A DNA stretch of 64,000 bases from DASYTH01 sp035762905 (GTDB taxonomy: Bacteria > Actinomycetota > Actinomycetes > Mycobacteriales > Pseudonocardiaceae), in NCBI RefSeq assembly GCF_035762905.1, contig NZ_DASUCC010000148.1, positions 13,008 to 77,007 on the forward strand. Reading direction: 5' to 3'. The stretch's first letter is position 1. Every line of letters begins with the position of its first letter. This document shows, piece after piece, positions 26,130-33,726 of this stretch. The position numbers and the translations under genes are program-made. The notes below the pieces were generated by a model. It was given only the letters and a program-made list of their open reading frames with translations. It had not been told where the DNA came from and did not search any database.

Positions 26130-26495
26130 ATGGCACCACAAGGAGTCGTTCTCGACCAGGCCGTTATGACCAAGGCGGCCAGGGATTTCGACGACACGGC
26201 CAATCAGATTCGCGGCATGATGGCGAAGCTCAACGCGGACGTTGAGGGTCTCGTCGGCGCGACCAGGAACTTCAACGGTGCGGCACGGCTCGCGTTCGAC
26301 CAGAACAAGATGCTGCTCAACGACCGGATCCAGAAGGCACAGGTCGAGCTCACGGTCATCGGGCAGAAGTTCAACGAGGTCATGAACACGCACAGCTCGT
26401 TCGCCGACCAGCAGGCTCAGAAGATCAACCAAACCGTCACCGGGGCGATCAGCGGCGGCAACGGCGGCGGCATCGTCAGCGGGCTCAACGGCTGA
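26130..26495 (+). CDS. WXG100-type Esx protein (FNG variant)
   Basis: The 121-residue helical protein has the hairpin of WXG100 proteins, but the turn is FNG (ATRNFNGAARLAF) in place of WxG. A second helix (LLNDRIQKAQVELTVIGQKF) and a Gly-rich tail follow. AAAGGAGG before the ATG is the strongest ribosome site of the locus, as expected for an abundant secreted protein. It lies 15 bp upstream of a second WXG100-like gene; the two probably form the EsxA/EsxB-like heterodimer exported through EccC. Confidence 0.85.
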   Translation: MAPQGVVLDQAVMTKAARDFDDTANQIRGMMAKLNADVEGLVGATRNFNGAARLAFDQNKMLLNDRIQKAQVELTVIGQKFNEVMNTHSSFADQQAQKINQTVTGAISGGNGGGIVSGLNG

Positions 26496-26510
26496 GAGGA
26501 GTGAGCGGAA

Positions 26511-26849
26511 ATGTATGAGTCAGGAGCACCCTCAGCCGGCACCGTCGCAATGTCCTTCGGCGCCGTCTCCGGCGCCGGTGCCACGCTGGTCACCCAGTCC
26601 GGGGCGATCAACGGCGCGCTGGAAAGCCTGGACAAGGCGCTGAACCCGGTCCGGATGACCTGGTACGAGTCGGGCAGCAGTTCCGGCCAGGAGGCCCAGA
26701 TCGCCGAGGTCAACCTGCGCAAGCTGCTCAACGACATGACGCTGATCATCAACAACCTCGGCCGGCTGCTGGACGGTACGGCGACCGAAGGTGCGGCGCT
26801 GGACGGAGCACTGGGCCAGAGGTTCCAGGGGCACGGCACCATCCGCTGA
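26511..26849 (+). CDS. WXG100-type Esx partner protein
   Basis: The 112-residue protein has a WYESGSSSG turn near residue 51, the W-x-S-G variant of the WXG motif, between two helices (GALESLDKALNPVRMT and IAEVNLRKLLNDMTLIINNL). It follows the FNG-type protein by 15 bp with GAGGAGTGAGCGG before its ATG. Size, position and turn motif fit the second member of an Esx heterodimer. A YxxxD/E export signal is not obvious in either tail. Confidence 0.8.
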   Translation: MYESGAPSAGTVAMSFGAVSGAGATLVTQSGAINGALESLDKALNPVRMTWYESGSSSGQEAQIAEVNLRKLLNDMTLIINNLGRLLDGTATEGAALDGALGQRFQGHGTIR

Positions 26850-26954
26850 ACACCCAAGGGCGGCGTTCCGCCGTACGGCTGATCGCCGGCGCCGGCCGAG
26901 GTGGGTGGGCGTGCCGACCCGCCCACCTTGGCCGGAGTCCAGAAAGGATCCACC

Positions 26955-27293
26955 ATGCCGACTGGAAACGAGGGGTTCGCGGTCCACCTGCAGTCGCTGA
27001 CCGACTTCGCCGGTGAGTTGGCTACCCAGCTCAGCGGCATGGGCCAACCGTTGAGCGATCTGGACTCGCTGGTCGAGCACAAGCTCCGGCTCGGTGAGTT
27101 CAACGAGGCCTATGCGCTGTGGAACAGCCACGGCATCGCGGTTTCGGAGATGTACATCCTGGTCGGTCAGGCCCGGGACGCGATCGAGTTCGCCAACGAG
27201 ATCACCAAGACGGTGTCCGTCGCCTACCAGACCTACGACGACACCGTGACCGGCGCGATGCACGCGGTCGGGAAGTCGATCCAGGAAGCCTGA
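26955..27293 (+). CDS. Hypothetical type VII locus protein
   Basis: This 112-residue, mostly helical protein (FAVHLQSLTDFAGELATQLSGM, VSEMYILVGQARDAIEFANEIT) has the length and hydrophobic pattern of an Esx-like or PE-like partner but no WxG turn. AGAAAGG lies upstream of the ATG. It ends 5 bp before the PPE-like gene, so it may be that protein's pairing partner, as PE pairs with PPE. The role is inferred. Confidence 0.65.
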   Translation: MPTGNEGFAVHLQSLTDFAGELATQLSGMGQPLSDLDSLVEHKLRLGEFNEAYALWNSHGIAVSEMYILVGQARDAIEFANEITKTVSVAYQTYDDTVTGAMHAVGKSIQEA

Positions 27294-27298
27294 GCACG

Positions 27299-28507
27299 AT
27301 GCCCGAGAAGCCGAACGGCCACACGGATTTCTCCCGGTACAGCCACGCACAGCTGTACGCGATGTTGCACGCAGGCGAGGAAGGGAGCGCGCGTTCGGCC
27401 GCGGACTCCTGGGACGCCGTGGGTGCGCGGTTGCACGAGCAGGCCGGCAACCTGGATGCCAGGCTGGCGCGGTTCCGGGAGCATTGGCAGGGCGGTGCGG
27501 CCGACGCGTACGCCGTGATGATCACCGACCTGGCCGGCGGGTTGCGCCGGATCGGCGACGCGGCGTTCGCGGTGCGCGACGCCGCGCACGACACCGCCGA
27601 CGCGCTGCACCGGGCCAAGGCCGAGATGCCGCCTCCGGTCGAGGTGCCCGAGGTCTCCCCCACCACCGTGCACCTGGCCACCGCCACGATCGAGGTGGAT
27701 CCGATGGCATCGCCGGAATCCGTGGCGCAGCTGCGCCGGGCGCAGGCCGACGCGGTCGCGGCCGTGCAGAACCACCAGCAGGCTGCCAACGCGGCGAACG
27801 CCGCGCACGCGAAGGCCGTCGCCGTCATGGTCCGGCTGGCTGGGGAGTACCGGCGCTCGGAGCGGAGCATCCCGCACCTCAACATCGCGGGCCGGCCGCC
27901 CGGCGCACCCGGCTCCGGCCACGGTCACGGTCACGGTGGGGCGCTGGACGACGTGGACCTGCTCAACCCCAACGGATCCAGGCCGATGTTCGGCAGCATG
28001 TTCACCGCCGGCCTTGCGGCCGCGACGGCGGCGGCCGCCGGGCGGCTCGGGATGCCTCGCATCCCGACCTGGGCGGAGAAGAAGAAGGAGGAGCCGGCCG
28101 CCGAGACCGATCCGGACAAGGCCAAGGCGGCGCTCACCGACGGGCTCAAGGGAGTCGGTGGTGGCGGCGGCATCGGAAAGATCGGCGGGTTCGGCGCGGC
28201 CCCGCCGGTCCCGGTGGCGCACAACGGAATGCTCGGCGCCGGCCCGCCCCCGGTCGCCGCGGCCGGTCTCGGCGGCCTCGCCGCCGCCGGGGCCGCTGCC
28301 GGGGCGGGCGCGGCGACCGGCGGGATGCCGATGATGCCGTTCATGCCGTTCGCGCCCATGGGCATGGACATGGCCGGGGGCCGCCGGGTGCCGCCGTGGC
28401 TGGTGGAAACCGAGGAGGTCTGGGGCGAGTCATCGGTCATCACGCCGCCGGTGATCGGCGCCGACCCACCGGGCGACCCGAACCCGCATGCCGGGTTCCA
28501 GTTCTGA
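27299..28507 (+). CDS. PPE/EspB-like type VII substrate with C-terminal motif
   Basis: The 402-residue protein has a long N-terminal helical bundle (to ~200) with a WQG turn in FREHWQGGAADAYAVMI, then a Gly/His-rich linker and an Ala/Gly/Pro/Met-rich region. It ends with VPPWLVETEEVWGE and a short tail; similar C-terminal acidic-Trp motifs are found in actinobacterial PPE-like substrates. It follows its small helical neighbour by 5 bp. A secreted pore, adhesin or chaperone role cannot be separated from sequence. Confidence 0.75.
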   Translation: MPEKPNGHTDFSRYSHAQLYAMLHAGEEGSARSAADSWDAVGARLHEQAGNLDARLARFREHWQGGAADAYAVMITDLAGGLRRIGDAAFAVRDAAHDTADALHRAKAEMPPPVEVPEVSPTTVHLATATIEVDPMASPESVAQLRRAQADAVAAVQNHQQAANAANAAHAKAVAVMVRLAGEYRRSERSIPHLNIAGRPPGAPGSGHGHGHGGALDDVDLLNPNGSRPMFGSMFTAGLAAATAAAAGRLGMPRIPTWAEKKKEEPAAETDPDKAKAALTDGLKGVGGGGGIGKIGGFGAAPPVPVAHNGMLGAGPPPVAAAGLGGLAAAGAAAGAGAATGGMPMMPFMPFAPMGMDMAGGRRVPPWLVETEEVWGESSVITPPVIGADPPGDPNPHAGFQF

Positions 28508-28520
28508 GAAAGGCGAGACC

Positions 28521-29309
28521 ATGCCGCAGCTGACCCCCGATGAGATCGCCGCCTTGGCCGCACGCGCCGGCTTCACCGGGCAGGACCTGGAGATGGCCGT
28601 GACGATCGCGCTCGCCGAGTCGGACGGGTGGACCGACCGGCTGGGTGATCTCAACCTGCAGAACGCGACCTACGGTCCGTCGGTGGGGCTGTGGCAGATC
28701 CGCACGGTTCACCCCGGTCCCAACCAGGGCTGGTTCGACCGGTTGCACCACAACCACCAGGACAACCTGGACCCGCAGACCAATGCCAACAACGCCCACG
28801 CCATCTTCCAGCGGTACGGCTGGCGGCGCTGGGGGTCCTACACCGACGGCCGGTACCGGCAGTTCCTGGAGCAAGGGCGTACCGCCGCGCAACGCCTGCA
28901 GCAACAGCAGCAACAGCAGCAACAGCAGCAGGCGCCGCAGGACCCGCAGCGGCGCGGGGACGCCGGGGGCGGCGGCGGGGGCGGGATGCAGTTCCCTCTG
29001 GCGGATCTGCTCGGCGCGGTGAGCAAGCTGCTCAACCCGAGCAACCAGCTCGGCCGGGCGGCCCAGACCGCGCGCGGTGCGGCGGCCAGCAGCGCCGCGT
29101 TCGGCAACGTCGAGTCCTCCGCCTCGGTGGCCGCCCGGCACCAGCGCAACACCGCCGAATACGGCGATGCGACGGAGGCGGCCCGGAACCGGCTGGACCG
29201 CATCAAGGATGAGATCAGGGGTTCCGAACAGTCCATTCGAGAGTTCGACCAGAACGGCAGCCAGCGGATCAACCGGACCGTCGTGGATCCGATGACCTTC
29301 GTCGGATGA
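28521..29309 (+). CDS. Lysozyme-like (transglycosylase) type VII protein with poly-Gln linker
   Basis: Residues 1-120 form a lysozyme/SLT-like domain: FTGQDLEMAVTIALAESDGW with the candidate catalytic Glu, SVGLWQIRTVHP, NANNAHAIFQRYGWRRWGSY. An 11-residue Gln run, a Gly-rich stretch and a helical C-terminal domain follow (RNRLDRIKDEIRGSEQSI). No signal peptide is present, so export through the type VII machine is likely. Local peptidoglycan cleavage to let the secretion complex pass is a plausible role. AAAGGCGAG precedes the ATG. Confidence 0.75.
   Translation: MPQLTPDEIAALAARAGFTGQDLEMAVTIALAESDGWTDRLGDLNLQNATYGPSVGLWQIRTVHPGPNQGWFDRLHHNHQDNLDPQTNANNAHAIFQRYGWRRWGSYTDGRYRQFLEQGRTAAQRLQQQQQQQQQQQAPQDPQRRGDAGGGGGGGMQFPLADLLGAVSKLLNPSNQLGRAAQTARGAAASSAAFGNVESSASVAARHQRNTAEYGDATEAARNRLDRIKDEIRGSEQSIREFDQNGSQRINRTVVDPMTFVG
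28899..28931 (+). repeat. CAG/CAA codon repeat encoding 11 Gln
   Basis: The tract alternates CAG CAA CAG units with 3- and 9-base periodicity inside the lysozyme-like gene. Repeats of this kind can change length by slippage in whole codons, altering the linker between the two domains without breaking the frame. Confidence 0.85.
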
Positions 29310-29332
29310 GGTGACCGAGAGGAGCCCGCACC

Positions 29333-30256
29333 ATGGTCGCCACCCCCGGTATGCAGATCGTGCACGAGGCATTGAACGGCGCCGCCCGCGCGTTGCCCGA
29401 ACAGGTCACCGTGCTCGGCGACACCCATCAGACACTGCTCTCCCGGCAGGTCCCGGCGTCCGCGTTCGCCAACGTGGACGCGTCCGCGGCGGCCGGCGCG
29501 ACGCACGCCCGCACCGTGGAGGACAACGCCAGGGCGCTGGCCGCCGCCGGCCGGCGACTGGACCTGATGATCGCCGACATCCGCGGCACCACCGCCACCG
29601 CGCAGCAGTGGGACAAGGACAAGGCCACCCAGCAGAACAGCCAGGGCGCCGAACGGATCCAGCTGGCCCAGGCGAACACCGGCACCACGACGGACGTCCC
29701 GCGCGGCGGCGCCTATCTCGACGGTGACCAGGTCCAGCTGCGCCCCCGCGACGAGACCGTCCCGTCGGTGACGATCCCGAACACCACGGGCGCGAAGGGC
29801 TTCACGGTCGGACCCTGGTACGACATCATCAATTCCGACCACACCTACCGGGTCGAGAGTGACACCAGGATCCCGTTCGACACCAACGCGAGCCAGCTCG
29901 GAAGCGCGATCGCCAACAACCCGGTGCCCAACGACGGGGCGGCGGCCGCCACCGCGGCCGGCACCCGCAACGACGCCGGGTACGGCAACTACGTCCACTC
30001 CTACACGGTGGCGTCGCCCGATCCCGACCGGTTCACCAACATCACGGTGAACTACACCGTCGCGGGCGAGCACATGCTGCACGAGGGCTACGTGATCCGC
30101 TACGGCGAGCGGCTGCCCGACGGCATGAGCCGGATCGTCAGCTACGGCGAAGGAAACTCCGGCTGGCAGCACCCACTGATGCTGCCCACCCACTGGTACA
30201 CCGACTACCTGTGGGAGCAGAACCATCAGCGCATCATCAACGGGCTGACCCGATGA
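29333..30256 (+). CDS. Probable type VII secreted protein of unknown function
   Basis: Residues 1-105 are helical, resembling an Esx-like export module (MQIVHEALNGAARALPEQVTV, NARALAAAGRRLDLMIADIRG). The remaining 200 residues form a beta-rich domain with many aromatics (VGPWYDIINSDHTYRVES, YGNYVHSYTVASPDPDRF, MLHEGYVIRYGERLP, WQHPLMLPTHWYTDYLWEQN). No known toxin motif is visible, but the architecture, an export module plus a polymorphic C-terminal domain, is that of a type VII effector. It ends the plus-strand operon; no immunity-like gene follows. Confidence 0.65.
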   Translation: MVATPGMQIVHEALNGAARALPEQVTVLGDTHQTLLSRQVPASAFANVDASAAAGATHARTVEDNARALAAAGRRLDLMIADIRGTTATAQQWDKDKATQQNSQGAERIQLAQANTGTTTDVPRGGAYLDGDQVQLRPRDETVPSVTIPNTTGAKGFTVGPWYDIINSDHTYRVESDTRIPFDTNASQLGSAIANNPVPNDGAAAATAAGTRNDAGYGNYVHSYTVASPDPDRFTNITVNYTVAGEHMLHEGYVIRYGERLPDGMSRIVSYGEGNSGWQHPLMLPTHWYTDYLWEQNHQRIINGLTR

Positions 30257-30374
30257 TCGTGGCGCCGGTCGTGCGGATCGTGCACGACGCGGTGGTGCTC
30301 AGCGCACGATCCCCGATCCGAACCGGCCGCTGACAACGGACCCTGACCCATCGCCCATGCTGGAACTGGGAAAT

Positions 30375-30560
30375 CGGCTGCCCGGGTCGGCAACTCAGCG
30401 GCTGGAGCCACGGAGTCGGGTGTTGGGAGCGGGAAGTCGGGTGCTGGGATCGGCAACTCGGTACTGGAACTGACAACCCGAGAGCCCGGGTCGCCAACTC
30501 AGCGACTGGACCCGCGAACTCGGGTGTTGGGAGCGGGAACTCGGGTGCGGGGGCTGGGAA
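30375..30560. repeat. Cluster of short AACTCG/AACTCAG-containing repeats
   Basis: At least six copies of short units centred on AACTCGG or AACTCAGCG recur at 10-40 bp spacing, such as GGGAACTCGGGTG and GGCAACTCAGCG. The interval 30257-30607 has no gene. A related cluster with CAACTC and GCGAGTCCCC units lies at 49858-50110, also after a gene end, so this may be a dispersed intergenic repeat of the genus. Confidence 0.65.
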
Positions 30561-30607
30561 CTCAGCGAGGGTGATGTCGGGGTTCGGGGCCGGGGTGCGG
30601 GTGGTGG

Positions 30608-31762
30608 TTATCCCTGGCGCCAGTTGCGGGTGCGGGCGCGGCGGGTGACGGAGACGGTGAGGGCGGAGAGGGCGGCGATGGCGACGCCGGCGATGGCGAG
30701 GGTGCCGGGGAGGCGGGGGTAGGTGGGCGGGCCTGCGGGGGCGGCGGCCGGGCTGATGCGGGCGGGGGTGGCGGTGCGGGCTGTGCTGGGGGGTGGCGCG
30801 GTGAGCTGGGCGGTGACGGCGGCTTGGACGTCGAGGATGCCCCAGCCGAGCCGGAGGTGGCGGGTGCCGCTGGGTGGACGGTTGGCGGTGCGGGACAGGC
30901 GGTCGGATACCTGGCTGGGCGTGAGGTTGGGGTGGTAGGCGCGGATGAGGACGACGGTGCCGGCGACGTAGGCGGCGGCGAACGCCGGATTGGTGATGCT
31001 CCAGCGGTGGCCGAGGGATCCGGCGGTGCCGGCGGCGAGGCTGACCAGGTCGGCGCCGGGGGCGGCGAGGAGGATGTGCGGGCCGGCTTCGGCTTGTACC
31101 GGGGTGCCGGAGCGGTCGTGGGCGCCGACGCCGATCACGCCGGGCAGGGCGGTCGGGTAGCTCAGGCTCTCCGGTTTGTCGCTGGCGGCCGGGGAGACGA
31201 TGACCGCGTCCCGGGCAAGGGCGTTACGGACAGCGGACTCCAGGGCGGGAGTGCTGCGGCTGGCGGGGGCGACCACCAGGATCACCGACGCACCGGCGGC
31301 CACGGCCCGGTCGATCCGGTTGGCCAGGGCGTCGGGATCGACCTCACCCTGCCCGGAGCCGACCGACTGGGTGTGGCGCAGGGCGAGAATACGCACGCCC
31401 GGCGCCATTCCGGCGAACGTGGTGGCCGGATCCGTTGCTGCGCCGACGATTCCGGCGGCGAAGGTGCCCCGGCCGTCGCAGTCGTCGAGGTCCGAGCCGC
31501 CGATCACCTGGTCCCGCCCGAACTGCGGGTTGGCCGGGTCGACGCCGGTACCGAGCACCGCGACCAGCTGGCCGGATCCGTCGGTGAGCGGCCAGATCCG
31601 CGCCGGGTCGGTCAGCCGCTGCGCCCAACCGGTCCCCTCCCGGTAGACCCCGGCCGGGCTGGCGCACTGGGCGGCCACGGCCACGGAGCGCGGATGAACC
31701 ACCGGCAGCAGGCCGAGAACGGCGGCCAGAGCGGCCGCGACCACCCTCACCGCGGCACCCAC
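30608..31762 (-). CDS. mycP: Mycosin-like protein lacking the catalytic triad
   Basis: The 384-residue protein has a signal peptide (VRVVAAALAAVLGLLPVV), a subtilisin-like domain and a C-terminal TM helix (LAIAGVAIAALSALTV) with a basic tail, the exact layout of mycosins (MycP). The triad is lost: DTG is GTG (Gly71 in VAVLGTGVD), the His of CDxHGT is Arg98 (CDGRGTFAAGIV), and the Ser of GTSFAAP is Ala260 (NPAFAAAYV). It should therefore be a structural pseudoprotease; mycosins are known to stabilise the ESX complex independently of proteolysis. The GTG start overlaps the mini-kinase gene by 16 bases, last in the eccB operon. Confidence 0.9.
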   Translation of the reverse strand: MGAAVRVVAAALAAVLGLLPVVHPRSVAVAAQCASPAGVYREGTGWAQRLTDPARIWPLTDGSGQLVAVLGTGVDPANPQFGRDQVIGGSDLDDCDGRGTFAAGIVGAATDPATTFAGMAPGVRILALRHTQSVGSGQGEVDPDALANRIDRAVAAGASVILVVAPASRSTPALESAVRNALARDAVIVSPAASDKPESLSYPTALPGVIGVGAHDRSGTPVQAEAGPHILLAAPGADLVSLAAGTAGSLGHRWSITNPAFAAAYVAGTVVLIRAYHPNLTPSQVSDRLSRTANRPPSGTRHLRLGWGILDVQAAVTAQLTAPPPSTARTATPARISPAAAPAGPPTYPRLPGTLAIAGVAIAALSALTVSVTRRARTRNWRQG

Positions 31763-32352
31763 AACCGCACCCGGGTCCCCCAGCCGGGCTGGGACACCAC
31801 CTCGGCCCAGCCGTCCACCTCGACCATTCTGGCCACGATGGACTCGGTGATCCCGAACCCCGGCCGGCGCCGGGTCTGATCGAACCCGATTCCGCGATCC
31901 CTTGTGGTCACGGCGATCCCGGCACCGAGCCGTTCCACCCGGACCTCCGCCTGGTTCGTGCCGGCGTGCCGCACGATGTTGCGCAGCGCCTCCCTGGTCG
32001 CGTCCCGCAGCGCCACCCGGCGGCGGGCCGGCAGCCCGGTGCCCGGATCCGCGATCACCAGGTGCGCACGCAGTCCCTTGCGGGACAACTCATTCAGCAC
32101 GGTGGCGAGCTCGTGGCCGAGCGCCTGCGGCCGGACCTGCTCGCGCAGCCGGCCGCGCAGTTCGACCGCCTGCGCCCGCGCTGCGTCCGGGGGCGCACCG
32201 AGGGCGAGCGCGTCCAGGGTCGGCAACACCGTGTCGTGCAGCAGCCGGTCCACCGCCACCCGCTCCGCGCCCCGGCCCCGGATCCGGCCGATCCGGTAGG
32301 CGAACATCGCGGCTAGCAGGGTCACCCCGCCGGCCATCGCGATGGTCAGCAT
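31747..32352 (-). CDS. Short sensor histidine kinase (NarL-family partner)
   Basis: The 201-residue protein has a single N-terminal TM helix (IAMAGGVTLLAAMFAY), a HisKA_3-type dimerisation segment with His39 followed by Asp (LLHDTVLPTLDAL), and a HATPase_c domain: N-box ALRNIVRHAG, G1 DRGIGFD and G2 GFGITESI. It lacks any sensor domain, so the signal may come through contact with the secretion complex. It starts 1 bp after the upstream response regulator and overlaps the mycosin gene, so it is co-expressed with both. Confidence 0.85.
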   Translation of the reverse strand: MLTIAMAGGVTLLAAMFAYRIGRIRGRGAERVAVDRLLHDTVLPTLDALALGAPPDAARAQAVELRGRLREQVRPQALGHELATVLNELSRKGLRAHLVIADPGTGLPARRRVALRDATREALRNIVRHAGTNQAEVRVERLGAGIAVTTRDRGIGFDQTRRRPGFGITESIVARMVEVDGWAEVVSQPGWGTRVRLWVPR

Positions 32353-32353
32353 G

Positions 32354-32986
32354 TCAGGCGGAGATCGCCCGCGGATTGGCGATCATGCCGTGTTCGATCG
32401 CGTACCGGGTCAGCTCCGGGCGCCGGCGCAGGCCGGTCTTGTCCCGGATTCTGTCCAAATAGGACCTTACGGTGCGCACGCTGATCCGCAGCGTTTGCGC
32501 GATGTCCTGGTCCCGCTCCCCCGCGGCCAGCCGGGCCAGCACCTCGACCTCGCGGTCCGACAACTCCATCCGGGCCGCCGGCTCCGGTTCGACCGGCACC
32601 GCGGCCGGGGCCGGAACCCGGATCCCGGCGGCGATCTGGGCGACCGCGGCCAGGATCTCCGTGCTGTCCGCGTTCTTGCACAGGTACCCCCACGCCCCGG
32701 CGGCCTTCGCGCCGACCACGTCATTGGTCTCCGCCTGCGCCGAAAGCACCAGAACCCGGTGGCCCATCCGGGTGACCTCCAGCACCGCCGCCGCCCCGCT
32801 CACCCCGGGCAGTCCGAGATCCAGCACCACGACCGAGCACTGGCGGCTGCGGGCGGCGAACTGGGTGACCGACTCGGCGACGGCGTCCAGGCACAGGCCA
32901 GGGGTCTCGGTGAACAGCCTGGTCAGCGCGGCGCGGTAGAGCGGATGGTCCTCGACCACCGCGACCGGAATCCCTGAGCCTTCCAC
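32354..32986 (-). CDS. LuxR/NarL-family response regulator (second)
   Basis: The 210-residue regulator has a receiver domain (VAVVEDHPLYR with Asp13, phosphoacceptor Asp56 in VVVLDLGLPG, Lys in YLCKNADS) and a C-terminal LuxR helix-turn-helix (LSDREVEVLARLAAGERDQDIAQTL). The GTG at 32986 is chosen because GGAGG lies 6 nt upstream. A 98-bp gap separates it from the first regulator gene, so an internal promoter is possible. Its natural partner is the adjacent mini-kinase. Confidence 0.88.
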   Translation of the reverse strand: MEGSGIPVAVVEDHPLYRAALTRLFTETPGLCLDAVAESVTQFAARSRQCSVVVLDLGLPGVSGAAAVLEVTRMGHRVLVLSAQAETNDVVGAKAAGAWGYLCKNADSTEILAAVAQIAAGIRVPAPAAVPVEPEPAARMELSDREVEVLARLAAGERDQDIAQTLRISVRTVRSYLDRIRDKTGLRRRPELTRYAIEHGMIANPRAISA

Positions 32987-33084
32987 CGCGCCCTCCTCGG
33001 CGAAATGACCTTTACCAGGAACCGTAGTGATCCGCCGGGCGGCATGGTGGTGGTCGTTTGTCCACCTTTTTCGTTCTGACCCCG

Positions 33085-33726
33085 TCAAAGCTCGTCGGCC
33101 CGCACCAGGCCGTCCTGGATCGCCCTGGCCACCAGCGCTGCCTTGGTCGGCGCATCCCGGCCGACGTTGGCGTACTTGATCCGCACCCGCTCCAGGCAGG
33201 CGTTCACCCGACGAACGGTCAGGTTCAGCCGGCGCGCGACCATCTCCTTGGACTCGGAGTGGAACCACTCCAGCAGCACCTCGCTCTCCCGTGGCGAGAG
33301 CTGTGGCCGATGTGGACGGTTGTCCGTGCCGAACGCGCCGGACAGCACCGGTGGGGTGTACGGGGTGTGCGCGGCGGCCGCCTGGATGGCCGCCACCAGG
33401 TGGTCCTCGCCCTCGGCCTTGGTGAGATAGGTGAACCCGCCGATGTCCAGGCAGGTCAACACGGTCTCCCGGTCGGCCCGCATGCTGTAGATCACCACCT
33501 GGCGCCCGGCGTCCACCAGCCGCTTGAGATCCCCGTAGGCCGGGCCGCTGACGTCCAGTTGCAGGTCGAACACCACCACATCCGCGGAGCGGCCCGGTTC
33601 CAGCCAGGCCACCGACACGTTCCGGCCGGTGGCCAGCACCTTGATCGGCGGGTCGGCGAGGCCGCACCACGCCTGAACCCCCGCGGTCACCGCGGGATGG
33701 TCGTCGACTACGACAGCGGTGATCAT
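33085..33726 (-). CDS. LuxR/NarL-family response regulator (first)
   Basis: The 213-residue regulator has a receiver domain (AVVVDDHPAV; phosphoacceptor Asp54 in VVFDLQL; Lys in YLTKAEG) and a LuxR-type output domain (LSPRESEVLLEWFHSESKEMVARRLNL). It starts in an ATGA overlap with the double-headed kinase gene and should be its cognate regulator. The helix-turn-helix is divergent from that of the second regulator, so the two may read different sites. Confidence 0.88.
   Translation of the reverse strand: MITAVVVDDHPAVTAGVQAWCGLADPPIKVLATGRNVSVAWLEPGRSADVVVFDLQLDVSGPAYGDLKRLVDAGRQVVIYSMRADRETVLTCLDIGGFTYLTKAEGEDHLVAAIQAAAAHTPYTPPVLSGAFGTDNRPHRPQLSPRESEVLLEWFHSESKEMVARRLNLTVRRVNACLERVRIKYANVGRDAPTKAALVARAIQDGLVRADEL

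Noticed and set aside
28899..28931. Assembly artefact or microsatellite outside genes
   Set aside because: The repeat keeps the reading frame, mixes CAG and CAA codons and lies between two sensible protein domains.
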